A stretch of DNA of 64,000 nt, from assembly GCF_040640155.1 (NCBI RefSeq), contig NZ_JBFABE010000016.1, forward strand, positions 62,001 to 126,000, read 5' to 3'. The translations under genes were made by a program, and so were the position numbers. Positions 49,808 to 57,642 of the stretch are shown here, one piece after another. Below the pieces are notes generated by a model, which worked only from the letters and a program-made list of their open reading frames with translations, was not told the DNA's origin and did no database searches. The number at the start of each line of letters is the position of its first letter. The first letter of the stretch is position 1. The DNA comes from Streptosporangium sp040640155 (GTDB taxonomy: Bacteria > Actinomycetota > Actinomycetes > Streptosporangiales > Streptosporangiaceae).

Positions 49808-51616
49808 ATGATCCATCGTCGCGTCGCCATCCCCCTGGCGGGGATCCTCGCGGGAAGTTCCGTACTGCTCGTCAACCCTGCCGCGGCGTCCTCGCAGGCG
49901 CCCCCGGGCGCGCTCTCGGCGGCGGTGCAGGCGCCACCGGCGTCGCCGGACCGGCCCCGGGCCGAGAAGAAGCCCGTCGCCGAGGGGTACGGCGGCGCGG
50001 TCTCGACCGTCGACCTCGACGCCAGCAAGGCGGCGCTGGAGGTGCTGCGCCGGGGCGGCAACGCCATGGACGCCGCGGTCGCCGCCGCGGCCACGCTGGG
50101 CGTGACCGAGCCCTACTCGGCCGGGCTGGCCGGGGGCGGGTTCATCGTCTACTACGACGCGCGCCGCAAGAAGGTCCACACGATCGACGGCCGGGAGACC
50201 GCGCCGAAGGCGATGACCTCCACCTCCCTGGAGGGCATCCCGTTCGACGACGCCGTGACCAGCGGGCTGTCGGCGGGGGTGCCCGGCAGCGTGGCCCAGT
50301 GGGAGCTGGCGCTGCGCAGGTTCGGCACGCTCTCGCTGCGCCAGGCCCTGCGGCCCGCGATCGAGGTCGCCTCCAAGGGGTTCAAGGTCGACCAGACCTT
50401 CCACGACCAGACCGCGGCCAACGCGGCCCGGTTCAAGGACTTCACCTCCACCGCCAAGCTCTACCTGCCCGGGGGCGCCCCGCCGGCGGTCGGCTCCACC
50501 TTCCGCAACCCCGAGCTGGCCGAGACCTACCGCACGCTCGCCAGGCGCGGGGGCGACTGGCTCTACGGCGGCCGCCTCGGCGCCGAGATCGTGGCCACCG
50601 TCAAGAAGCCGCCGGTCACGCCGGGCTCCACCCGCAACGTGCGGCCGGGGCTGATGGAGCTGTCCGACCTGAGGGCCTACCGCGCGCTGGAGCGGCCGCC
50701 CACGAAGATGACGTACAAGGGCATGGACGTGTACGGCATGGAGCCGCCGTCCTCGGGAGGCTCGACGGTCGGCGAGGCCCTCAACATCCTCGAGGCCCTG
50801 CCCGAGGTCGGCCAGCACGAGTACCTGGAGGCCTCCCGGCTCGCCTTCGCCGACCGCGGGAAGTACGTGGGCGACATCCCGGGCGTCCCGCTCAGGCAAC
50901 TGCTCTCCGACGGGTTCGCCAAGGAGCGCGCCTGCCTGATCGGCGAGCGGGCGATGGCGCACCCCGCCGCTCCGGGCACCCCCGACGGGACGTACGGGCC
51001 GTGCCCGGCCGCCCCGACGGCCGAGACGACCGAGGCCGCCCCCGAGGGTCCCGAGACCACCCACCTGGTGGTCACCGACCGGTGGGACAACGTGGTCGCC
51101 TACAACATCACCATCGAGTCGACCGGCGGCAACGGCATCGTCGTCCCCGGCCGGGGCTTCCTGCTCAACAACGAGCTGACCGACTTCACGTTCGGCCCGG
51201 CCCCGGGTGACCCGAACCTGCCCGCGCCCGGCAAGCGGCCCCGCTCCTCCATGGCGCCGACGATCGTGCTGGCCGACGGGAAGCCGCTGCTCGCGCTGGG
51301 CTCGCCCGGCGGATCCACGATCATCACCACCGTGCTGCAGGTCCTGGTCAACCGCTGGGACCTGGGCATGTCGCTGCCGGAGGCGCTGGCCGCCCCGCGT
51401 GCCACGCAGCGCAACACCGCGCAGACCCAGGCCGAGCAGGCCTACATCGACCGCTACGGCGCCGAGCTGACCGGCCGGGGGCACAGCCTGGTGCTCAATC
51501 CCGAGATCGGCGCGGCCACGGCGGTCGAGTTCCTGTCGCGCGGCAGGCTCCAGGCGGTGGCCGAGCCGACCCGGCGCGGCGGCGGCAGCGCGCTGGTGGT
51601 CAGCGAGCGCAGGTAA
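49808..51616 (+). CDS. ggt: Secreted gamma-glutamyltransferase
   Basis: A 602-residue exported enzyme that transfers or hydrolyses gamma-glutamyl groups of glutathione and related compounds. Signal peptide about 1-28 (ending PAAAS); GGAVSTVDLDASKAALEVLRRGGNAMDAAVA near the start; ETTHLVVTD, where Thr417 should be the self-cleavage site and nucleophile; RPRSSMAPTIV and LGSPGGSTIITTVLQV in the small subunit. ATG 49808 follows GGGAGGT. No operon partner. Confidence 0.95.
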   Translation: MIHRRVAIPLAGILAGSSVLLVNPAAASSQAPPGALSAAVQAPPASPDRPRAEKKPVAEGYGGAVSTVDLDASKAALEVLRRGGNAMDAAVAAAATLGVTEPYSAGLAGGGFIVYYDARRKKVHTIDGRETAPKAMTSTSLEGIPFDDAVTSGLSAGVPGSVAQWELALRRFGTLSLRQALRPAIEVASKGFKVDQTFHDQTAANAARFKDFTSTAKLYLPGGAPPAVGSTFRNPELAETYRTLARRGGDWLYGGRLGAEIVATVKKPPVTPGSTRNVRPGLMELSDLRAYRALERPPTKMTYKGMDVYGMEPPSSGGSTVGEALNILEALPEVGQHEYLEASRLAFADRGKYVGDIPGVPLRQLLSDGFAKERACLIGERAMAHPAAPGTPDGTYGPCPAAPTAETTEAAPEGPETTHLVVTDRWDNVVAYNITIESTGGNGIVVPGRGFLLNNELTDFTFGPAPGDPNLPAPGKRPRSSMAPTIVLADGKPLLALGSPGGSTIITTVLQVLVNRWDLGMSLPEALAAPRATQRNTAQTQAEQAYIDRYGAELTGRGHSLVLNPEIGAATAVEFLSRGRLQAVAEPTRRGGGSALVVSERR

Positions 51617-51766
51617 CCCCGCGACGACGACCCCGGGCGTGAGGTGACCGCCCGGGGGCGTCCCCGCCGCGCCGGTGCCGGACGGAGGGGGCGTCCGGGA
51701 GTGACCAGGTCCGGAAAGGCGTTGGGATCAAGGAGTCGTCAACGTCCGAGGACCGAGGAGCCGCCG

Positions 51767-52507
51767 ATGACCGACCACCACCCCCTGACGGGCACCGCCG
51801 GGCTGTGCGCGATCGAGGACGTCCGCCTGGCCGTCTACACCGGCTTCGCCCGCACCGGACGCGCACCCGGTGTGCCGGACCTGGCCGCGGGGACCTCACT
51901 GGCCCCCGACCTGGTACGGCAGGCGCTGAGGCGCCTGCACGAGAACCGCGACATCGTCCTGGACCCCCGGGACGGCGGCCGCGTCGTCATGGCGCACCCC
52001 TTCTCCGCCGTCCCGCTCGGATTCTCCGTCATGGGCGCGCGCACCCTGTGGTGGGGCGGCTGCGCCTGGGACTCCTTCGCCGTCCCCCACCTGCTGACCG
52101 GGGAGCCCGACGTCCTGGTGGCCACCCGCTGCCCGGCCTGCGACACCCCGCACGCCTGGGTGGTCGGCCGGGACGCGCCCCCGCGGGGCGGGCAGGTGGC
52201 GCACTTCCTCGTCCCCGTGCGCCGCGCCTGGGACGACGTGGTCCGCACCTGCGGCAACCAGCGCCTGTTCTGCTCCACCGGCTGCGTCGACGCCTGGCTG
52301 AGGCGCACGGGTCACGAACGCGGCCATGTCATGGACCTGGCCACCCTCTGGCGGCTCGCCCGTCACTGGTACGCCGGACGCCTGGACCGCGGCTACGTCC
52401 GCCGCGACCCCTCCTCGGCCGCGGCCTACTTCGCGGGGGTCGGCCTGCGCGGCCCCTTCTGGGGGTCGTCCGCCGCCGAGGACGGCCCGGAGGCGTCCGC
52501 CGGCTGA
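51767..52507 (+). CDS. MerB-like (alkylmercury lyase family) protein
   Basis: A 246-residue cytoplasmic protein. The segment GGCAWDSFAVPHLL gives C99 and D102, matching the C-x-x-D of organomercurial lyase MerB; a second cysteine pair (RLFCSTGCVDAWL, C169 and C173) is near where MerB has its other catalytic cysteine. An N-terminal winged-helix-like part precedes (DLVRQALRRLHENRDIVLD). There is no merA, merT or merR nearby, so the function could differ from mercury resistance. ATG 51767 follows GAGGAG. Confidence 0.75.
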   Translation: MTDHHPLTGTAGLCAIEDVRLAVYTGFARTGRAPGVPDLAAGTSLAPDLVRQALRRLHENRDIVLDPRDGGRVVMAHPFSAVPLGFSVMGARTLWWGGCAWDSFAVPHLLTGEPDVLVATRCPACDTPHAWVVGRDAPPRGGQVAHFLVPVRRAWDDVVRTCGNQRLFCSTGCVDAWLRRTGHERGHVMDLATLWRLARHWYAGRLDRGYVRRDPSSAAAYFAGVGLRGPFWGSSAAEDGPEASAG

Positions 52508-52520
52508 CGTCCGGGCGGCC

Positions 52521-52580
52521 GAGGCGCGGCCTTGTGCAGCGAGGCGGGGCCTTGTGCAGTGAGACGCGGCCCTGTGCAGC
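52521..52580. repeat. 20-bp tandem repeat, 3 copies
   Basis: Three 20-bp units (52521, 52541, 52561) of the form GAGGCGCGGCCTTGTGCAGC with few changes, then a truncated fourth (GAGACACAAG). They lie immediately upstream of the small secreted protein gene, in its likely promoter. Confidence 0.9.
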
Positions 52581-52623
52581 GAGACACAAGTGATCGACAA
52601 GAAGCGGCGTTCACCCTGGCCGT

Positions 52624-53136
52624 ATGACGACCTCATGGCGCCGAAGCGCCGCTCTGCTGGGACTTGTCCTGACCCTGCCGCTGGCCCACGCGGCGCCGGC
52701 GAGTGCCGGGCACGCCTCCGACGAACTCATGATCCGCCTTGAGAGCCTCTACGCCTCCGACATCTCCGAGTCGGGGGGCCACGATGAGCTCTACCTGCTC
52801 CGCAAGGGCAACGGGCTCGTCTGGCCGGGCGAGTATCCGGGCATCAGCGTCGCCGCGAACGACTGCATCGTCTTCGGCGCGGACTCCTCCATGTGCCCGG
52901 ACGGCAGCAACGTGCGACCCGCGGGCGACCAGAACGTCAACTGGGCGAACCTCCGGGCGGCCGGGGGCGAGCAGGTCACCCTGGAACTCTGGGACGAGGA
53001 CCTGATCGGGGACGACAAGCTCGGCTCGTCCACGATCACCGCCGCCGAGGGCGACTCCGGCACGGTGCTCTGGCGCAAGTCCGGCGATTGGCGCTACCAC
53101 TTCAACTACAGGGTCACCACCAACCCCTGGCCGTGA
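52624..53136 (+). CDS. Small secreted protein of unknown function
   Basis: A 170-residue exported protein with signal peptide about 1-28 (ending ASAG). The mature part is acidic (ELWDEDLIGDDKLGSSTI, WRKSGDWRYHFNYRV), suggesting a small beta-rich, calcium- or ligand-binding domain, and contains two cysteines (CIVFG, MCPDG). I do not recognise the family. It sits alone between tandem repeats and a convergent monooxygenase gene. Confidence 0.65.
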   Translation: MTTSWRRSAALLGLVLTLPLAHAAPASAGHASDELMIRLESLYASDISESGGHDELYLLRKGNGLVWPGEYPGISVAANDCIVFGADSSMCPDGSNVRPAGDQNVNWANLRAAGGEQVTLELWDEDLIGDDKLGSSTITAAEGDSGTVLWRKSGDWRYHFNYRVTTNPWP

Positions 53137-53379
53137 CATCGGTCGCGCCGTCCCCGGGGCCCTCGGCCCTCACCGGCCCTCACCGGCCTGGACCCGGGGT
53201 CTGGACCGCGGGGGTCTGAGCCCGGGCCTGAGCCCGAGGGGGAGCACGCGCACGAACGGCCCACCGCCGCGCCCGGCGCCGGCGGGGGTGGGACGGGGGT
53301 GAGGCGGGGCGCTCGGGCGGGTCCGGGCCGTCGCGGGGAAGGCGGTCGCGGGGCGGCCGGGACCGGGTTCGGGGCCGAA

Positions 53380-54837
53380 TCAGTGGATGAGGTCGAAGGC
53401 CGCGCGCTCCGGCCGCCGGGTGCGTGCCCAGTACTCGAAGGTGAAGCCCGGCCAGACGGTCCGGTTGACGCCGTGCTCGTCCAGGTACCAGCTACGGCAG
53501 CCGCCCTCGCTCCAGACCAGCCGGTCCAGCCGGGCCCGGAGGCGGTCGTTGTAGGCGCGCTGGGCCTCGGGGCGGACGTCCAGCGCCCTGGCCTTCGTCC
53601 TCGACAGCAGGCGCAGGCAGTCCAGGACGTACCGGACCTGGGCCTCGATCATGAAGACGACCGAGTTGTGGCCCAGGCCGGTGTTGGGACCGAGCAGGAG
53701 GAACAGGTTGGGGAAACCGGTCGTGGTGATGCCGTAGTAGGCCTCCACGCCGTCCTGCCAGGCCTCCTGGATCTTCCTGCCGTTCCTGCCGACGATCCGC
53801 TGCTCGTTCAGCGCGTCGGTGACCTTGAAGCCGGTGCCGTAGACGATCGCGTCGACCTCGGTCTCCCGGCCGCGGGCGTCGACGATCGAGTTCTCCCGGA
53901 TCTCCCGCACCCCGTCCGTGATCACCTCGACGTTCTCCCTCGTCAGGGCCGGGTAGTAGTCGTTGGAGATCAGGATGCGCTTGCAGCCGATCGTGTAGTC
54001 CGGGGTCAGCCGGGCGCGCAGCTCCGGGTCGGGCACCTGGGCGGCCAGGTGCCGCCGGGCCGACGCCTCGTGCACCCTCATCAGGCGCGGGTCCAGGGCG
54101 AAGCCCAGCGCCCGGGTCTCCAGCGCCCAGTAGATCGAGGTACGCAGCGCGCGGGCCGCGCCGGGCAGGGCGAGGAGCCGCCTCGCCCTGGGGGAGAAGG
54201 CGAAGTCGGGCTTGGGCTGGATCCAGGGGGGCGTGCGCTGGAAGAGGTGGAGGCGGGAGACCTGGCGGGCGAGACGCGGGACGAACTGGACCGCCGAGGC
54301 CCCGGTGCCGACGACGGCGACCCGTTTTCCGGTCAGGTCGACCGAGTGATCCCATTCGGCCGAGTGGAAGGAGGGGCCGGAGAAGCTCTCGCGACCGGGG
54401 ATCCCCGGCAGCGACGGCACGTGCAGCGCGCCGATCGCCGAGATCACGGCGTTGGTGGTCAGGCTCTCACCGCCGGCGAGGGCGACCCGCCAGTTCCGCG
54501 CCGCGTCGTCGTACTCCAGCCCGACGACCTCCCTGCCGAACCGCAGGTGCGGCTCCAGGCCGTACTTGACGGCACAGGCGCGCAGGTACTCCTGGATCTC
54601 GGCCCGCGGGGAGAACATCCGTGACCAGCCGGGGTTGAGCTCGTAGGAGAAGGAGTACATGTGCGAGGGGACGTCGCAGGCGCAGCCGGGGTAGGTGTTG
54701 TCCCGCCAGGTCCCGCCGAGCTCCCCGGCCTTCTCCAGGACGACGAAGTCGTGGTACCCGGCCTCCTTGAGCTTGATCGCCATGCCCAGCCCGGCGAAGC
54801 CGGAGCCGATGATCGTGATCCCGGGGCGCGTGTTCAT
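53380..54837 (-). CDS. Flavin-containing monooxygenase, Baeyer-Villiger type
   Basis: A 485-residue FAD/NADPH monooxygenase. FAD motif GSGFAG (about 11-16), the Baeyer-Villiger fingerprint F152-x-G154-x3-H158-x3-W162-D163 (FSGPSFHSAEWD), and NADPH motif VVGTGASA at about 175-182. Such enzymes insert oxygen next to a ketone to give esters or lactones. ATG 54837 follows GAGGAGA; the frame opens further upstream without support. Two palindromes just upstream suggest TetR control, but no regulator gene is adjacent. Confidence 0.9.
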   Translation of the reverse strand: MNTRPGITIIGSGFAGLGMAIKLKEAGYHDFVVLEKAGELGGTWRDNTYPGCACDVPSHMYSFSYELNPGWSRMFSPRAEIQEYLRACAVKYGLEPHLRFGREVVGLEYDDAARNWRVALAGGESLTTNAVISAIGALHVPSLPGIPGRESFSGPSFHSAEWDHSVDLTGKRVAVVGTGASAVQFVPRLARQVSRLHLFQRTPPWIQPKPDFAFSPRARRLLALPGAARALRTSIYWALETRALGFALDPRLMRVHEASARRHLAAQVPDPELRARLTPDYTIGCKRILISNDYYPALTRENVEVITDGVREIRENSIVDARGRETEVDAIVYGTGFKVTDALNEQRIVGRNGRKIQEAWQDGVEAYYGITTTGFPNLFLLLGPNTGLGHNSVVFMIEAQVRYVLDCLRLLSRTKARALDVRPEAQRAYNDRLRARLDRLVWSEGGCRSWYLDEHGVNRTVWPGFTFEYWARTRRPERAAFDLIH

Positions 54838-54931
54838 GGGGTCTCCTCGCTGGCCGTTTCCGGTGACGACCTCTCCGGTGCGTGCTCCTCCCGGTCCGGT
54901 CGCGGCGATGGGAGCGTTCCGTGCGCTTGTT

Positions 54932-54950
54932 ATTGGATTATTCGTCCAAT
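54932..54950. promoter_or_regulatory. Inverted repeat upstream of the monooxygenase
   Basis: ATTGGA (54932-54937) and TCCAAT (54945-54950) flank a 7-nt spacer in an AT-rich stretch about 95 bp before the monooxygenase start. It is a candidate operator. Confidence 0.5.
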
Positions 54951-54993
54951 GTAATGAGTGGGCGGTGTCGTCGTCCATAGTGAGCCGTATCAC

Positions 54994-55007
54994 ACCGACC
55001 AGTCGGT
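54994..55007. promoter_or_regulatory. ACCGAC-CA-GTCGGT palindrome, TetR-type
   Basis: ACCGAC and GTCGGT around CA form a 14-bp inverted repeat of a kind common for TetR regulators. It is 157 bp upstream of the monooxygenase start. Confidence 0.5.
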
Positions 55008-55266
55008 ATGTGGAGGGTGGCGGGAGGCCGGGGAGATGTCCCGGCGGACCGGGAACGCGAAGTCCCCTGGGGAGGTCCGGGACGCGCCGTTCGAGGGGTG
55101 ATGTCCGGCGCGGCGTGGCGTCATGAGGGGCGGGCCGTCACGCGGGCGGGGCCGGGACCTCCGGGAACGCGAAAAGCGCCGAGGGCGGGAACCGTCGGCG
55201 CTGCGGGGTCTTCCGTGATCTTCGGGAGCCCCGGGACGTTCCGGGGATCCCTGAGGGGCTTCGGGG
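55008..55266. other. Gap without a recognisable gene
   Basis: Apart from the two palindromes to its left, this GC-rich stretch between the monooxygenase control region and the small membrane protein shows no convincing gene. Its open frames are shadows without ribosome sites. Confidence 0.5.
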
Positions 55267-55443
55267 TCAGAGCACCAGGTAGGCGACCACGGCGACGATG
55301 ACCAGCACCGCGACCACCACGCCCACCGTGATCGGCAGGGCGAGCGACCGCTTCTCGGGAGCGGCCTCCGGGTCCTTACGCTGGGCGAACGCGCGGAACG
55401 CCTGGGTGTTGCCCGCGGGGTCAATCTGCTGAGGATCAGACAT
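55267..55443 (-). CDS. Small single-pass membrane protein
   Basis: A 58-residue protein: polar N-terminus (SDPQQIDPAGNTQAFRAFAQRKDPEA) and one hydrophobic helix at the C-terminus (LPITVGVVVAVLVIVAVVAYLVL). No clear ribosome site. Divergent from the SURF1 gene; function unknown. Confidence 0.6.
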   Translation of the reverse strand: MSDPQQIDPAGNTQAFRAFAQRKDPEAAPEKRSLALPITVGVVVAVLVIVAVVAYLVL

Positions 55444-55648
55444 GGGGATGACTTTAGCGACACGGGATGCCTCCCAACACTGATTTGTGTCACTTTCGTG
55501 AAAGCCCGCACCGGGTGCCGGATGTGAGGCCGGGGTTCCGGGCCGGGGCTGCGGGCCGGGGCCGGCGGCCGTTTCGGGAGCGGATCGTCGCCGGCCGGGG
55601 TGGGGTGCTGGGGACCGGACCGCCGACCCGGCCGGATAGCGTGGTGTC

Positions 55649-56473
55649 ATGCTGCGCATCCTGTTCTCCGCCCGAGTGGTGGCGCTCCACCTGCTCGCGA
55701 TCGGAGCGCTCGTCGTGTGCGCTCTGCTGGGCAGGTGGCAGCTCGGCGTCTTCGAGGACTCAGGCAAGCCCCGATCCCTGCTCGACCCGCCCGCGGTGGC
55801 GGTCGCCGAGCTCACGGCGCCCGGTGTGCACATGACGGCCGACAGGGTCGGCCGCCGGGTGACCGCGCAGGGCACCTTCGACGCCTCGAAGCAGCTCCTG
55901 GTGGCCGGGCGCGAGGGCGGCCTGTGGGTGCTCACCGCCCTCGACCTCGGTGACGGCACCGCCGTTCCCGTCGTACGCGGCAGGGTGGCCACGGCCCAGG
56001 ATCCGGCGACGGCCGTGCCCGAGGGCAGGGTGACCGTCACCGGGCGGCTACAGGCCTCGGAGGACACCGACAGCGTGCAGCGCCGGATCCGGCAACTGCC
56101 GCAGGGGCAGGTGATGACCGTCTCGTCGGCCGAGCTGATCAACCTGTGGCGGGGGACGAAGCTCCGCAACGGGTTCGTGGTGGCCGCCTCCCAGTCACCG
56201 CCCCCGGCGGTGGCCCTCCCGGCGGTGAGCGTCCCGCCGCCGACCGAACCCGGCGGGCTGACCTGGCGCAATCTCGCCTACGCCGCCCAGTGGTGGATCT
56301 TCGGGCTGTTCGCGGTCTTCATGTGGTGGCACTTCGTGCGCGACGCGTTGCGCGGCCGTACGGGGAACCCCGCCGGGCCGGAGCCGTCTGGACCGGAGCC
56401 GACCGGGCCGGAGGCGTCCGGGCCGGAGGCGGAGTCCGTGTCCCCGGCGCTACGCGCCCCCGCCGAACCGTGA
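55649..56473 (+). CDS. SURF1-family cytochrome oxidase assembly protein
   Basis: A 274-residue membrane protein with one helix near the N-terminus (VVALHLLAIGALVVCALLGRWQ) and one near the C-terminus (RNLAYAAQWWIFGLFAVFMWW), with an extracytoplasmic beta-domain between them, the SURF1 layout. SURF1 proteins help insert haem into cytochrome c oxidase. The tail repeats PEPSGPEPTGPEASGPEA, dispensable low-complexity sequence. Confidence 0.9.
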   Translation: MLRILFSARVVALHLLAIGALVVCALLGRWQLGVFEDSGKPRSLLDPPAVAVAELTAPGVHMTADRVGRRVTAQGTFDASKQLLVAGREGGLWVLTALDLGDGTAVPVVRGRVATAQDPATAVPEGRVTVTGRLQASEDTDSVQRRIRQLPQGQVMTVSSAELINLWRGTKLRNGFVVAASQSPPPAVALPAVSVPPPTEPGGLTWRNLAYAAQWWIFGLFAVFMWWHFVRDALRGRTGNPAGPEPSGPEPTGPEASGPEAESVSPALRAPAEP

Positions 56474-56622
56474 GGCGCGACCGATCCCCGTACCAGGGCA
56501 CGGACAGGGGGGCCGGGCAGGGGCCGGGCGGTTCCTCGTCCTTTCCCGGCCGCCGCCCCGCACCACCACCCGCACCGCCCGTGAACCGTGAACCGCGAAC
56601 TTCAAGACCGAGGTAACCGACC

Positions 56623-56931
56623 GTGGAATCCGCTCTCAAGCCCTTCCGTGTCCTGGCGTACATCGTCGGCGTGATGCTGCTCGTCCTGGTCACCTGCATC
56701 GTGCTCAGGTACGGCTTCGGCATCGAGGAACCGTCGAAGATCGTCTCCCCGATCCACGGCTTCCTCTACATGCTCTACCTCGTGGCCACGATGAATCTGG
56801 GCATGAAGGCCCGCTGGACGTGGCCCTACATCGTCGGCGTGATGCTCGCGGGCACCGTGCCGCTGCTCTCGTTCGTGTTCGAGCGCAAGGTCACCCGGCG
56901 CGTGGAGACGGAACTCGCGACCCCGGCCTGA
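56623..56931 (+). CDS. DUF3817 membrane protein
   Basis: A 102-residue protein with three hydrophobic segments and the marks RYGFGIEEPSKIVSPIHGFLYMLYLV and KARWTWPYIVGVMLAGTVPLLSFVFERKV, typical of DUF3817. Function unknown. It lies 150 bp downstream of SURF1 on the same strand, an association common in actinobacteria. Confidence 0.9.
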   Translation: MESALKPFRVLAYIVGVMLLVLVTCIVLRYGFGIEEPSKIVSPIHGFLYMLYLVATMNLGMKARWTWPYIVGVMLAGTVPLLSFVFERKVTRRVETELATPA

Positions 56932-56950
56932 GAGCCCGTCGCCCGGCCGT

Positions 56951-57062
56951 CCGGCCGTGCTCTCCCGGCCGTGCTCTCCCGGCCGTGCTCTCCCGGCCGT
57001 GCTCTCCCGGCCGTGCTCTCCCGGCCGTGCCCACCCGGCCGTGCCCACCCGGCCGTGCCCGC
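56951..57062. repeat. 14-bp tandem repeat, 8 copies
   Basis: Eight uninterrupted 14-bp units: five CCGGCCGTGCTCTC, two CCGGCCGTGCCCAC and one CCGGCCGTGCCCGC. They follow the DUF3817 stop. The ordered change of variants suggests stepwise amplification. Confidence 0.95.
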
Positions 57063-57168
57063 CGGCTGACCGGCCTGGCCGTCGTCCGGCCGTGACCGTC
57101 ACCTGGCCGTGCGTGACCGTCGCCCGACCGGCTCCCCGGCCGGTCGGGCGCGCGGCGGGCACCGTCTC

Positions 57169-57360
57169 TCAGCGGCCGAGACCGCGCCTGCGGGAGCGCT
57201 TGAGCCGCGCCCGCTGGGACGGGTCGAGCATCAGGTAGCCGACGACCGGGGCGGCGATGACGCCCAGGAGGATCAGCGTCGTCACGAACCCCGGCAGGAA
57301 CATCCACGACAGGAACACCACTACTGCCGCGCCGATCGCGTACTTCTGGACGGGTGACAT
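57169..57360 (-). CDS. Small two-helix membrane protein
   Basis: A 63-residue protein with two hydrophobic helices (KYAIGAAVVVFLSWMFL and TTLILLGVIAAPVVGYLML) and a basic tail RARLKRSRRRGLGR. ATG 57360 has GGAGG nine bases upstream; an ATG at 57369 is adjacent to that site and less likely. Function unknown. Confidence 0.6.
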   Translation of the reverse strand: MSPVQKYAIGAAVVVFLSWMFLPGFVTTLILLGVIAAPVVGYLMLDPSQRARLKRSRRRGLGR

Positions 57361-57642
57361 TCTCAACATCCTCCGAACGCGGGGCGGGCGCCCCGTCTGT
57401 AGTTCATTGTGCGTCGTCGGTTCAACGTACGGACCCACCCCCGTGGTTCCAACCGAGATATATCGTGATCGTCGCCGTACCGCCGGGAGGGGGAACCGTC
57501 GCGGCGCCGGGGCGGGCACGCTTCCGGCCGCGACCCCCGGAGCTCTCGGAAATCCCCGGAAGCCCCCGGGGTCCCCGCGGTCCCCGGAAGCCCGCGGAGG
57601 TCCCGAGGGGGCGGGCATGACCGGGCGGCCGGGGCCCGGGGC
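57361..57642. other. Intergenic region upstream of the small membrane protein
   Basis: The part nearest 57380-57470 is AT-richer (ATATATCGTGATCG) and may hold the promoter of the small membrane protein on the minus strand. The rest is GC-rich with CCCCGGAAGCCC-type repeats. No gene is supported. Confidence 0.4.

Noticed and set aside
53137..53379. Gene in the gap between secreted protein and monooxygenase
   Set aside because: Only GC-rich low-complexity sequence with short hairpins; frames here lack ribosome sites and motifs.
54990..55511. Minus-strand frame (MRAFTKVTQ...) as a gene overlapping the small membrane protein
   Set aside because: Its translation is Arg/Ser/Pro-rich and it overlaps both the palindromes and the better-supported 58-residue membrane protein in another frame.
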